Below are positions 41,101 through 58,848 of a stretch of 64,000 nucleotides of DNA, piece by piece. The stretch spans positions 3,286,001 to 3,350,000 of the forward strand of contig JALJCS010000038.1 of the NCBI GenBank assembly GCA_023055355.1, given 5' to 3'. Each line of letters opens with the position of its first letter. The stretch's first letter is position 1. Under the pieces are notes generated by a model. That model had not been told where the DNA came from, made no database searches, and worked only from the letters and a program-made list of their open reading frames with translations. Source of the DNA: Agelaius tricolor. Its lineage: Eukaryota; Chordata; Aves; Passeriformes; Icteridae. A program made the translations under genes and the position numbers.

Positions 41101-43569
41101 CTCTGAATCCCTGCTACTTGTAATTAAGCACTACGAAGTTAAGGGGGGTTGAATGGGGGTGCTGGGGCTCGGTGGATGCTTTGGGCCAGGATTGCAGCCC
41201 CCACAGAGCTCCTGGCTTGCTGGGAACTGTTTGGGGGTCTCACCCTTCATTCACCACCATCCCCTTGAGCTGGGGACACCCAAGGGATGTCCCTGGCCCT
41301 GAACTATGAGGGGGAAGAGAAGAAGCTCAAGGGCTCTGCAGGCAATGCTGGGGTTAAAGGCAAAGGGTGGTGGCTGTGGCTGGGAGCCCTGCGGTGCTGG
41401 CTCTGCAAGGGGAGCTTCTCTCATTGGGATTTCCATCATGTGCCAACCGTGGGCGCTTCCCAGCCGAGGAGGAAAGGGAGCTTGCAAAGGAGCTCGGAGA
41501 AGGGGGCTGAGCAAGCAGATCCCTGCACTGGCTTAGATTTATGGAGTTGTTCATCATCAGGTCATGTTCTGGGAGACACAGCCCAGGGGTTCCTCCCTCA
41601 CCAGTGCCCATGGACAGCCCCTGCCAGCCCCCAGCCCCTCCACACAAGAGCCAGGGCACGGCTTTCACCCCGGTCATTTGGCTCCCAAAGTCAGGCTTGG
41701 CCAAGGAGACATTCCTTGGAGCAGGCACGGGGCTCAGCTGGCCTCAGAAAAGACAGAGATGCACAGGTGGGATGAGCAGCTCTGGACACGGTTTTTAAGT
41801 CAACATTCATCTTCCAGGCGCTCTCTGTGTATCAGTTTCAGTGAGGAGAGAGGCTGCAGTTTGGAGGGTTCATTTGCAGAAGGTTTTCAAGAAAGCAGTG
41901 GCTGTCTGAGCAAAGGAGAACCCCCCCTCACTTCCTCTGACCCATGCTCCACCTGGGACACATCTGCTCACTGCAGCATCTCCCAGCGTGTTGATCAAAA
42001 AAGGGCTCTCCCTCCTCAGCACAACTTCTCCCTGGAGAAAGGGTAATAAGAGAAACAAGGAGATATCACAAAAAGAGCATGGGAGGGACAGGGCATGGTG
42101 GCTTCAATGATGATGCACTCATGAAAAGGCACCAGCAGCACAGCCAAGTGACTGGGAAAGCTCTGGGGGAGAAGTCAGATTGGATTTGTCATGACTAATT
42201 GACTCCCTCCAGCACTGTGGTCCAGCCTTCACGCATGGCATGAGCAGGGTCCCAAGCATCCAGGAATTAATGAGGGTCTGACCCTGTCTGCTCAGCCACT
42301 TGAGTTTTGCCAGTGCAGACAGCTGGCTTAAGAGGCCCTTTTATCCTTTACAGATCAGATCAATTTGGATAGTTATAATCTAGTCCTGGTGAAAGCTCAG
42401 AGCAGACTTTATTGCCCAACCAGCTCAAGGAGAAAAAAAGCAAGCAAGAGGGAGAGGTCATGCTGAACTATTGATTGTGCTGCTCCCAGATTGGCCTCGG
42501 CAGAGAGCTCACCTGGGACAGTTTGCCTCTATCTCCTGCTAATGCTGCTCCATTGATCTCCTGTGACAGGCGGCAACTACAAGATTTTTTGAGGTCAGAG
42601 TCATTAAGAGGCATTAATCAATAACAGAGGAAACAGAGAGAGAGCAACTGTTTGTTTCATGCAGACATATTCCCTGTGTGGATTTTAGCCTGCTGAGGTG
42701 TGCGTGGTTTATTTCCAGGGAGGTCTGCCAGGAAAAGAATTCACCTTGTGCTGGACTCTGGCACTTGGAGGAGATCCTGAGCCAGTTGCAACACACTGGC
42801 AGCTCCATCAGAGCTGTGCAATGAGAGGGCAGCACCTGGGGAGTTTGTGGCATCCAATTCCAGGTACCCTAGCATCCTACCCAGCAATTGCCCAGACCCT
42901 CTGTTCCCACACAGGCACCCCAGGAAGAGATGGGCACTGATTTCACGTGCCCAAAGACCTGGGTGCTGGTTTCACATTGTGCTTCTACTAAACAAAGCTG
43001 CTGCCTGGCCATGGTGCAGCCAATCCCAGCAGCCTGTTCTGGGATCCAGCCCTGTGCGAGCTCAGCCCCAGCCCAAATTCATTCCTGTGGCAAGACTGGA
43101 GCTGTTCACAAGAAAACAGTCTTTGTGCTGAAAGCACCCCGGGCTGCTCCGCTCCCTCCCGCCCTGCCCAGTGGTGTCAGTACATTTCCACTGCTCCGTG
43201 GTGGCAACATGCCTTTTTCTTCTCCAGCAGCTCCTGTGCTCAGCCCAGGAAGCTTCAGAGTAAGGGAAATGTCCTTTGGGAGGCAGGGATGGAGATCCCA
43301 GTGGAGATCAGTGTCCCTTTCTGGGCACACCTTGCCTCCACTCCCAGAGCCCCAGTGTCCCACTTTGCAGTGGTCAGTACTGCAGATCCCCAGGGAAACA
43401 GGATCTTCCTCGTTCCTGTAATTACAGCCACACATCCACAGCACAGGGCTGCAGGAGAGGAGGGGATGAGATTGCTGGCTCAGGTTGCACAGGTGGGGCA
43501 CACACAGCCCATAAACACCTGGCAGTCCAAACCCAGAGACACACCCAGAACTCAGCACCACCAGCTGAA

Positions 43570-43650
43570 TCCAGACCAGGTGTGCCTTTTTATGGGAGTC
43601 CAGACCAGGTGGACTCTTTATGGGATTCCAGCCCAGGTGGGACACATCAT
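43570..43650. repeat. Short 28-29-bp tandem repeat (three copies)
   Basis: Three copies of tccagaccaggtg followed by an actttttatggga-like segment begin at about 43570, 43599 and 43627. The third copy is partial. Confidence 0.75.
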
Positions 43651-45017
43651 GCTGATGATGAGCAGGGGCTCCCTGAGCTGAAAACCTCTGATGTGGGAGA
43701 TGCAACAAACCCCTCTCCAGTCCTAGACTGACAACCAAGAGAAGCCTTCAGCTCACAGCTCTGCCTTCCCTGCTCAGTCCATCAGTCTCCAGGTCAACCA
43801 CCCAGGCCCTTTCACCAGCACAAAATCCATCAGAAACAATTCGATTTCCTTTATTTACACATGGCATTTGGGAGAAAGCCTAATTGTATTGCAACTTGAA
43901 AAAAAAAAAAAAGTTATTCCAATTTTACATCCTTGTGCCTGAGAGAGCTCAAGAGCTGCAGCCAGACAAGATGTCCTGTACTAGGCACACCTCATTTACC
44001 AGCATGGTGCAGAGACCGTGAGGTGCAGGGGGATTTCCAGCCTGTGGTTTCAAACGTAAATGCAACAGTAAGATCTGGAGTCTCGTGCTCTTGCTACCTC
44101 CTGTTTTTGGCAAAGTCTACCAGAAGCAAAAAAATAAAAGTCAGTGCAGAGGGGCTTGGTGTGGTGTTAACCCCAGCTGCAATCCTTGCCTGATGCACAC
44201 TGTCTCTGCAAACACCAACCTTCAGCCTCACTGATAGCCCTGGCACTCTGTGGGGTGCTGGTGTGGCATCCCTGTGGATCAGCATCCTGCCTGGTGTCCT
44301 GCATGGATTCAAATCCACACCTGGCTGTGTGACCATGCCAGCAGATGAAATCTTACTTTTCCAATAGAGTTACTTGTAGGTGAGTAAAGGTTACAGGAAG
44401 GAAGGAAGGTTCAGATTATTTAACAGCTTTTTAAAACACCTTTCTCTCTTAATTGCATGCTCCCAGAGTCAAAGTCCTTTGTGCTCTTTGCCTTTCCAGA
44501 GGCCACTGGAGGCTGTGCCCGGCAGGCAGTTTAGCAATCTCATGCTTCTGGTTCTTGTGCAAGGCTGTGTTGTGAGCAGGGAGCTGCAGCGCTCACGTTG
44601 AAGCCACGCTGAGTCACCAGCCGGTTCCTCCCCAGTGTTTACTCTGCTGTCACCAGAGCGCTGACGTGTGATTACCGAGGAGCCCGGCAAGCACAGGGAG
44701 TGTGGCCATGGAGCAGCAGGAGCCAGCGTGGAGGCTGAGGGTCAGGCTGAAGCTCTGCCCCTGTGGCTGTGGCCTCACTGTGAGCTCCCACACAAGGAGC
44801 AGCAGCAAAATTTCACCTCCCATGTGCCCTTTTAGGTGACAGGGAAATGAGATTCACCCACATCCTTTGCACAAACTGCTCTTAGCACCATCCTCGCCAA
44901 GCAGACTGTGGTGTTCCCAGCCAGGGGAAACCTCTTCTCTGTCTTTGCCAGGGCAACACTTCCAGGAAAATTGATGCCAGCCAGTGATGTCAGCCCTTGG
45001 GGCAGCCTTGCTTATGG

Positions 45018-45102
45018 ATGCAAACAAGGTCCAGGTTTCCAGCCTGCAGCCCTGCCCATGTGAGAGTGTTACATAGGGTAAACACATCAGTGCTGTGATG
45101 CT
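45018..45102. repeat. 85-bp direct duplication, copy 1
   Basis: The segment beginning atgcaaacaaggtcc and ending tgctgtgatgct recurs at 46158-46242 in the same orientation, 1140 bp away, with about five mismatches in 85. It is not a family I recognise. Confidence 0.9.
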
Positions 45103-45219
45103 GGACTGTCCTGTGTACCCTGAGCTACACAGAGATGACACACAGTGACACCAGGCTCTGACACATCTCCCAAAGCCAGCTGTTAATTCAGATAGGTGAA
45201 GAGGGAAGAGAATGCATCA

Positions 45220-45267
45220 GTGGATGGATGGATGGATGGATGGATGGATGGATGGATGGATGGATGG
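45220..45267. repeat. (GGAT)n tetranucleotide microsatellite
   Basis: About eleven uninterrupted ggat/atgg tetranucleotide units, flanked by catcagt on the left and gactgacag on the right. Confidence 0.97.
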
Positions 45268-47740
45268 ACTGACAGAGGTCTGGAAGGAGTTATAGCAGAT
45301 GTGTGGATCACCTCACTGTCCCCAAGCCCCTGACAGTGGGGGCTGCTGTGCAGCATGAGGTGCCAAGGAGTTTGCACAGCCCATGGCTTCATGCTGTCAG
45401 CCCTTCCTGTGAGGGCTCCCTGCCTCACACGTGCATGCCACAAAAAGGCCACAAACGAGGATGTTTGGCTGGTTGCTGCCTCCTCCCCCTCCACTTTAAT
45501 GTCACCAAATGCAGCTGCTGCTTTCAACACACGGCCTTTGGCAGGAGGCAAAGGGAAGCAGGCTGGTGGGCAGAGCTGTCAGAGGCGCTGTGGAAAGCCA
45601 AGGGCAGAGGCAGGGCGAGGCAGCATGAGTGAAATTCTGCACAAATCCAGCCTCCTTCAGCACAGCCGGCATCTCCAGAGGGTCCTGCTGAGCACCCACC
45701 CAGCCTCAAGCCTCCTGCTGCTCTACAACCTGCTCAGCCAGGAGATGGACACATCCCTCCTTCCTTCCTACCCCTCCGAGTGCTTTCCCTCTCTTCCCTT
45801 CTCCATATGTGGGAGATGTTCTCCCTGGCTCTGTTTCTTTTCCAGTCAGAAGCTAGTCATCCACAGGGAGGTCACATGCTGTTGCCAGGGAAGCAATAAA
45901 TTTAGGCAAATAAAAGATAAAGAACACAGCCAGATTATTGTAAAACAAGGGTAATGCTTTGAGCTTCATGGCTCTTCATGGATCCAGGCACAGAAATCCC
46001 ACCAGCAGTGATGCTGTGTGGATTCTTCTGCTTGGCACTTGATGTGTTCTTGCTCCTGCCAAGGATTCTGGGCCCTGCTCAGCTTCACTACCTGCAGGGT
46101 ACCCTTCTACCACGTTTAAATAATCCAGTCAGTAGTTTAAATATGCAAAACACACATATGCAAACAAGGTCCGGGTTTCCAGCCTGCAGCCCTGCCCGTG
46201 TGAGAGTGTTACATAGGGTGAACATGTCAGTGCTGTGATGCTAGCACAATCTAGAAAATCAGGGGTTTTTGAGCATTTGGAACTGCTTCATCCTGGCTGC
46301 TGCAGCTTGGGAGGACAGGGATGGGGTCACCTTTGCCTCTACCCCAAAATGGCCATGTTTCAGGATGATGGGGTGATGCTTGTGTTGCACAGCGGGCAGA
46401 GGCTCGCGGGCCTCTTCCATCAGGCAGTTTGTTATGAAAATGTTAACGCACAGGCTGTCGTCATCTGGCAGCACCACCGCCTGCCTCATGAAATAACTCA
46501 GCATGACAGCTCTGCTTGCTCGCAGGCAGGCCCATGTCTGGCTTCTAATCTGGCATCAGAAAGCGCTCCCTTTCCTTGAGCTGCAGACTAATACTAAATG
46601 TTTCATTTGCATTACTCCAGATAACGCGCTGGAGAGCGTGGGGAGAAGGGGATGGCAGCCAAGCTCCTCCGGGAGCCCACACGTGGAGCGTTGCACCAAC
46701 CCCGCCACGCCGGATCTGCTCACTCCGCTCGCCGCCGGCACCGCGGCCCTGCCGGAATTTACATTTCAGATTCCCAACGTCAGCCAGCGTTCATGAGCTC
46801 CGTGGATCGGCCCGTGCAACGCCCCAGTGACAGATCACCAGGGACTTTCTTCCCGTGTCATCAAAAGCGAAAAGTCACGAGGATAACACAGAAAATTGCT
46901 CCGGGCCCAGCGTGTGCTCAGCTGCAAAGGTCTGGGTGACTTCCCAGGCATATGTTGGCTGGCACGGCACTGGAGCAAGGCTCCCTGAACAGCCCACACG
47001 ACACAGGCAGAGGGGATTAATCTCCTGCTGTGTGGAGATGCTAATACAATAAGGGTTCTTTTGTGGCATTAGCTGGAATCATGAGACCAGCTCTGAGATG
47101 TCATTGCCTGGCAGCCGTAGGGAGTGCCAGCCAGGAGCTCGCTGTAGAGAAGGAGCCTGTCTCCTGCTCCCAGCCCTAAAGCTGCTGTGGGGTAGGGAAA
47201 GCGCAGCGAGCTCTCCTTTTTCTGGTGACAGCTTGTTTGGGAACAGCATGCAACCTCTGTTGGTGAATCCAAGGACAGCTGAGGGAACAATGGTTATTTT
47301 AACAGGGCTAACACTTTTCCTTGATTTTTCCAGGAGCTGCAAAGCTGTGGATGCCAAGGGGATGCTCAGAACCACAGGGTCACATCTTACCCCAGTGGAG
47401 CCTCTGTGGAGATTTGCAGGACTTGCGTTTTGCTATAAAAAGTGTTGCAAAACCAGCCGAGCTCAATGAATGGTTTGTGCCGGTTCCAGCAGACACTTTC
47501 ATCTCCCTTATTAGCTTTGTACCCACAGAGCTTCGGGGCCTGATCCTATCCTAACCCCAGTGCCAGCAGGGAAAGCTCCATCCTGCTCAGCACATTTGTG
47601 CCACTGGAAAACCAGCATCAAGCACCAGCAGAGAAGGTGGGCAAGGGTCTAGGAGGTTTGTGACTCTCACATACTGGCCTGAGGGACATAAACTCCCTCA
47701 CAGTATGGAGGACCCCAAAGCCTTTCCATGGCACCACGCA
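45268..47740. other. Intergenic region upstream of AGPAT2
   Basis: No gene was recognised. The second copy of the 85-bp duplication is at 46158-46242. A stretch near 46430-46640 has an octamer ATTTGCAT (about 46605) and several AT-rich motifs, and could be a non-coding regulatory element. Open frames are short. Confidence 0.45.
46158..46242. repeat. 85-bp direct duplication, copy 2
   Basis: Direct repeat of 45018-45102 with about five substitutions, mostly A/G transitions (ccaggt/ccgggt, cccatg/cccgtg, ggtaaac/ggtgaac). The flanks are unrelated, so only this block was copied. Confidence 0.9.
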
Positions 47741-47744
47741 GGCA

Positions 47745-48005
47745 GTGAAAATCCCTCACAGGACTCCAAGAGAGTCCCAAAGGCCCACAGGGCTCCATGA
47801 GAGTCCCAAACTTCCACAACCGTCAATGCGAGGATCAAACCCCCCACAGGGCTGCATGAGGAGAGCAAACCCCCCACAGGGCTTCATGAGGGAACAAAAC
47901 ACCCCCAGAAATCCATGGGGAGGTCTCAAAACTCCCCATGGTTCCATGAGGATCCCAAACTTCCTCCATGCGGGGACCAAACCCCCCACAGGGGTCCGTG
48001 AGGGA
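47745..48005. repeat. Degenerate 30-bp minisatellite upstream of AGPAT2
   Basis: About eight degenerate units of about 30 bp built on ccccccacagggctgcatgag and gaaccaaa/gatcaaa. Because the period is a multiple of three, both strands stay open and give 10-residue periodic spurious peptides. The array ends about 200 bp before the AGPAT2 start codon, at the edge of the CpG island. Confidence 0.8.
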
Positions 48006-48221
48006 ACCAAGCGCCCTCCTCCCCTCGCCATGGCCACGGCGGCCCGCCCAGCAGCCTGAGGAATGCCCGCTCCACAGAGAACATTCCCCGCTCGCTCGCC
48101 CGTCCCGCCCCGCCGAGGGAGCGGCGGGGCGGGCAGGGCCGCCCACATAAGGCGGGCTCAGCGCGGGCTGCCCGGGGAGGAGGAGGCGGCAGCAGTAGCG
48201 GCTGGTCCGGGTGGAGCCGTC
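48006..48221 (+). promoter_or_regulatory. AGPAT2: AGPAT2 CpG promoter and 5' UTR
   Basis: CpG-rich DNA leads into the first coding exon. A weak TATA-like cacataagg sits near 48144-48152, about 70-75 bases before the ATG, so transcription may start near 48175. The start site is inferred. Confidence 0.6.
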
Positions 48222-55011
<6,790 letters not shown>

Positions 55012-56560
55012 AGCCTTCTCCAGTGGTGTCACCGTGCAGTGGTGGCTGAAGGGACTTGTCTGTTCTTGCCAAATACTGAAGGATCTTCTTCTCCTCTGCA
55101 GTGATTTCTAACTCTTGGGAGCACCACAGACTGGCACACACAGGGTGTCAAGCCAGCACTAAGGTTCCCCTCTGAGTGGATTTCTCTTATGGGTTCATTT
55201 TCTCACTTCACAATATCTCCTTTTTCTGAATTTCTCAGGCATCAAACTTGTGCTACCAAAGGGCTCAATGACTAGAGAGGTGAGTTCCCCCAGCTCTTGC
55301 AGCTAGCTTGGGGTGACAGCAAAAACCTGCCTGGAGCCTGAGCTCTGCCTCATGTGACTGTCCCTGCACCTGTGTTCCTGCAGGCTCAGCTGGTGAGGTG
55401 GCCCTGTGATGTCCCAGGTGGAAACCACCAGGCAGCAGTTTGTATCAGCACAACCTTGGTGCTCAAACAGGGCTGAGAACTGGGGTGAAAATCCAGATTT
55501 TGGCTTTTCAGCAGTGCTAGGAGTGTGGTGTCCTCCCTGGACAGCCCAGAGCACTCCCACCCACCAGTGGGACACACAGGCCTGTCCCCTTGAGGTGCGC
55601 TTGTGTCACAACAGCATCACGTTGGGAAACTGCTGCCAGCTCCCTGCCCTGGTGGTGGCTCAGCCTGGTCACATCCCTGCAATGCCCCTCATGGAGGCAA
55701 AGGGCTCTGTCGTGCTCGGTTTGTCACTTGTCATGGTCAGCGCTGGCCGAAAGATGGTGCCTGTCCCGCGTCTCTGCTGGGGGAGATGTGCGGGGCGGAG
55801 CTGCTGCTCTCCAGGGCCTGTAAAACCCCTGCAGAGCCGCGGGGTGGGTGAGCTGCAGCTGGCACGGGGCTGGGAAGGCTTCAGCTCCCCCTTTGGGGGA
55901 TATAAACCGCTTTTCCAGTCAGATAAAACGGGTTCCCCTGTGCCTTAGGGTGATGTACCAACAGAGCTTCTGGATGCCTCACCGGGAGCTGTGGAATGTT
56001 GATGCCCCTGGAGGCTGGGTCAGGTCCATGGTTCTTTAGCTTTAGCTCTCCTGTTCATGGCACAGGGGACCTTGGGATAAACCAGCTGGGGCTACTCAGG
56101 TAAGCAGCACACCCAGCTCCTGCAACCTGCACTGGTGGAGCTGTGTTTATCTGGCCTCAGCTGGGAAAGGCAGGGAGCTCCATGGAAGGAGCCCTTGGGC
56201 CGAGCTGGTGCTGCCAGGGGCTTCATTGGAGGGGCCTTACAGTACAGACTCAGGGGATGGGAAGGGTCGGGGTGGGAGGATGGGAACCAAACCAGCACTT
56301 TGTGAGAGTGGCAGATAAAGGGCTGTCATGGAGGCTCAACCCAGGAGGGCCCTGGGAGGGCTCCTGGGGAGGGCAACCATGTCTGACTCCTCCTGGGAGG
56401 AGGGAGCAGTGCCTCTATGTGCAGTTGTCTGCTGTTCACTTTTAATTGGGCTGAGAATGTTATCTGCTTTACAAAAAATCAACAACAACAAAAAAAAAAA
56501 AAAAAAAAGAAATTACACCTTTGGTTATTTAAATAAAGGAGCCTCCTTGTCTTGTGTGGG
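55012..56560 (+). terminator. AGPAT2: AGPAT2 3' UTR (probable) with poly(A) signal
   Basis: No AATAAA is seen close to the stop. The first convincing one is at 56530-56535, about 20 bases after an A-rich tract (about 56470-56510), giving a possible UTR of about 1.5 kb. A shorter isoform with a variant signal cannot be excluded. Confidence 0.5.
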
Positions 56561-58770
56561 GGCTGAGGGAGGGGTGCTGATCCCTGAGCTCTTGCAGGGG
56601 GTGGGTTTGGTGAGGGAGGGACGGGGGGGTCCTTGTCCCCACCCTGTGGGGGGACAAGGAGGAGCCCTCTCAGGCAGGAGGGCTGTGCTTCACCATCCAA
56701 CTCCAGGGCTCCTGGAGAGCACAATGGGAGCTGCAGGGATGGGCATCCACTCCTGTACCCGGCCCTCAGGCACCTGGGCCATCTCTCCCTTGCTGTGACA
56801 CCTGGCTTGGGGCTGCAGGGACTTGTCCCCACCTTCTCTCTGTGACAGCAAGCACAGGGAGTGTGGTTGCTGTGTGTCTGGGCCAGCTCTGTGCTCCACA
56901 GCCAGCCCTGTGCCCGTTGCTCCCTGGAGCTGTTATCCCAGGATAGTGCTGAGGAAAAGCCTGGGGCAGCTGCACACCCCCAGGTGACACACACAGCCAG
57001 TCTGGCACAGCCAGGCACTCATGGCACGAGGTAAGGCATTTATTTGCTGCCTCTCCAGCAGGGAGAGGCCTCAGAGTCCAGTTTGGAAGGAACTGTGTGG
57101 CCTCTGGTGAGGTGAGCTGGAAGAGAGAATGATGGAGATGCTGATGGAAGCCTTCTCCTGCCTTCTCCTGCCACCCTCTGCCTTCCTGTGATGGTGAGGC
57201 TTCATCCCCAGCCTAGGGCTGGAGAGGGAGATAAGAGCTGTGGATGCACTCAGCTTGCTCCAGGTCCCCAGGCACTCTGCTAGAGTTCATTCTTGCAGGA
57301 ACCTGGGAAGATTGGAAAAAAAAAATAAATTCAGCCTGATAAATTCAATCATGAGCCTGGCAGAATGAGACTGACCTGAACCTCTGGGAATGTCACCCAC
57401 ACTTGCTGCTTTCCTTTTGGCAAACAAGCCCAGGCAGGCTTCATCTCCCCACATTCAGGAGTGTCACTGTCACCTCCCTGGCATGTCACAGTCCTTGCCT
57501 GGGCCCTGTGCACAATGTCCCCAAATCCAGTGGCAGGAACAGTCTGTGCTGGATCAGGGGCCAAACTTGTTATGGCTTACAGAGCTCTGACCTGGTGCCT
57601 CTGCTGGTGGTTTAAAGAAGGGAAAATGGGTTTTTTGGTCATTGCACACATCCCCACTGAGCAGTAAATAGGGGATGCAGTTGGAGGGTAGCATTTAGTT
57701 GGGAAATGCTCCTCCAGGCATGGAACAGGGATGGCTGAGTAACTCCATGGGATGCCCTGTGAGCCCCAGAGCTCACTGGGGTGTGACAGGACAGCTTTGT
57801 GTCCTACAGGGACCATGAAAAGAGACAAAAACAGGTTTTGCTTGCTGAGACAGACTTGGCAAAAATTAATTTCAGGACTTTGGAGTCATCCCTTGGAATG
57901 AATCCATGTTACCTTGTGATACTGCTGACATTCCTCTGTGCTGTCACTAATAATATGTGCAGGGCACTACTAGAAAACTCAGCCTGCTGGAACACTCAGT
58001 GGTTCTGGTAATTACCCCTTTCTGAGATGGTTTTTAAGTGTCTATTTGCAGCTACTTTGCCTTCAGAGAAGTTCTTTGAATTCTTTTTCTCTCTCAGCCA
58101 TTACTGCAAGCACTGAACTGGGACTGAATATGCCCTGAACCAGTTTCTCCTGAGTCTTGGAAAGACTCAGCAAGCTGCTGTTGCACACCCCAACCGTGTC
58201 TAGTTTCTGGAATTATTTAATGGGAAAATGAGCTGCAAAGAGCTGTCTATCACAAGAAAAGAGTTCAGATGGTTGTGTTCTGCTTGGAGTCCAGGTGGGC
58301 ACCACAGGGACCTGAGGGGACGCTGTTGTCCCTCTGCATGGTGGGGACGCCAGGCAGGAGCCTCCACCTCCAGCCATTTCACACATGACAGCTCTCACTG
58401 GGGGCCCTTCCTCACTTTGCTACTTCAGAGACCCTCTCTGGTGCCCTTACTGGTCTGTAAACTTCCAAAAGAAATGCCTAAAACTTCCCAGGCTCATAAA
58501 TCTGCCAACTTCTGCACGCTCCCTAAACTTCCCTGATTGACTTTTTGGGCTGTTAATTTCCTAAGAGTTGGGGGTTCTTTCCTAAGGCCCGAGTTATCAG
58601 GAAGGGACAGGAGTTGTGAGGTGCTGCCTGCCACAGGTGCCCCACTGCTCCCAGTGCCTCCCTCAGCCCTGCCCCACAGCCACGTTTCCATGTGCCAATC
58701 CCACAACTTTTGGCTGCTACGTGGGCAGTCAGATGGTGCAGCCATAGAAACAGCTTTGAAATGAAGCTAA
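56561..58770. other. Intergenic, between convergent AGPAT2 and EGFL7
   Basis: About 2.2 kb separating the 3' ends of the two convergent genes. No coding exon or RNA gene was recognised. A plus-strand AATAAA near 57325 could serve rare read-through. Confidence 0.5.
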
Positions 58771-58790
58771 TGGGCTGTTGGTGTTCATCC

Positions 58791-58796
58791 TTTATT
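58791..58796 (-). terminator. EGFL7: EGFL7 poly(A) signal
   Basis: AATAAA on the minus strand, about 53 bases after the TGA stop at 58851-58849. The 3' UTR is therefore very short (about 75 bases). Confidence 0.75.
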
Positions 58797-58848
58797 AATT
58801 ACAGGCTGCTGAGCTTGAGGCAGATCCAGATTAACAGTGGCGTATGTG

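Larger units (their letters stand above)
38471..45220. other. Intergenic region, DIPK1B to AGPAT2, first part
   Basis: No gene was recognised. In human, DIPK1B and AGPAT2 are also neighbours, so no missing gene is expected. AT-rich blocks near 39820-39960 and 42300-42620 contain clusters of TAAT/ATTA cores and may be regulatory. A three-copy 28-29-bp tandem repeat lies at 43570-43650, and an A14 tract near 43900. Short open frames are unremarkable. Confidence 0.5.

Noticed and set aside
45220..45267. Tetranucleotide array considered as a CRISPR or satellite-like array
   Set aside because: Simple GGAT microsatellite without spacers; the host is a vertebrate.
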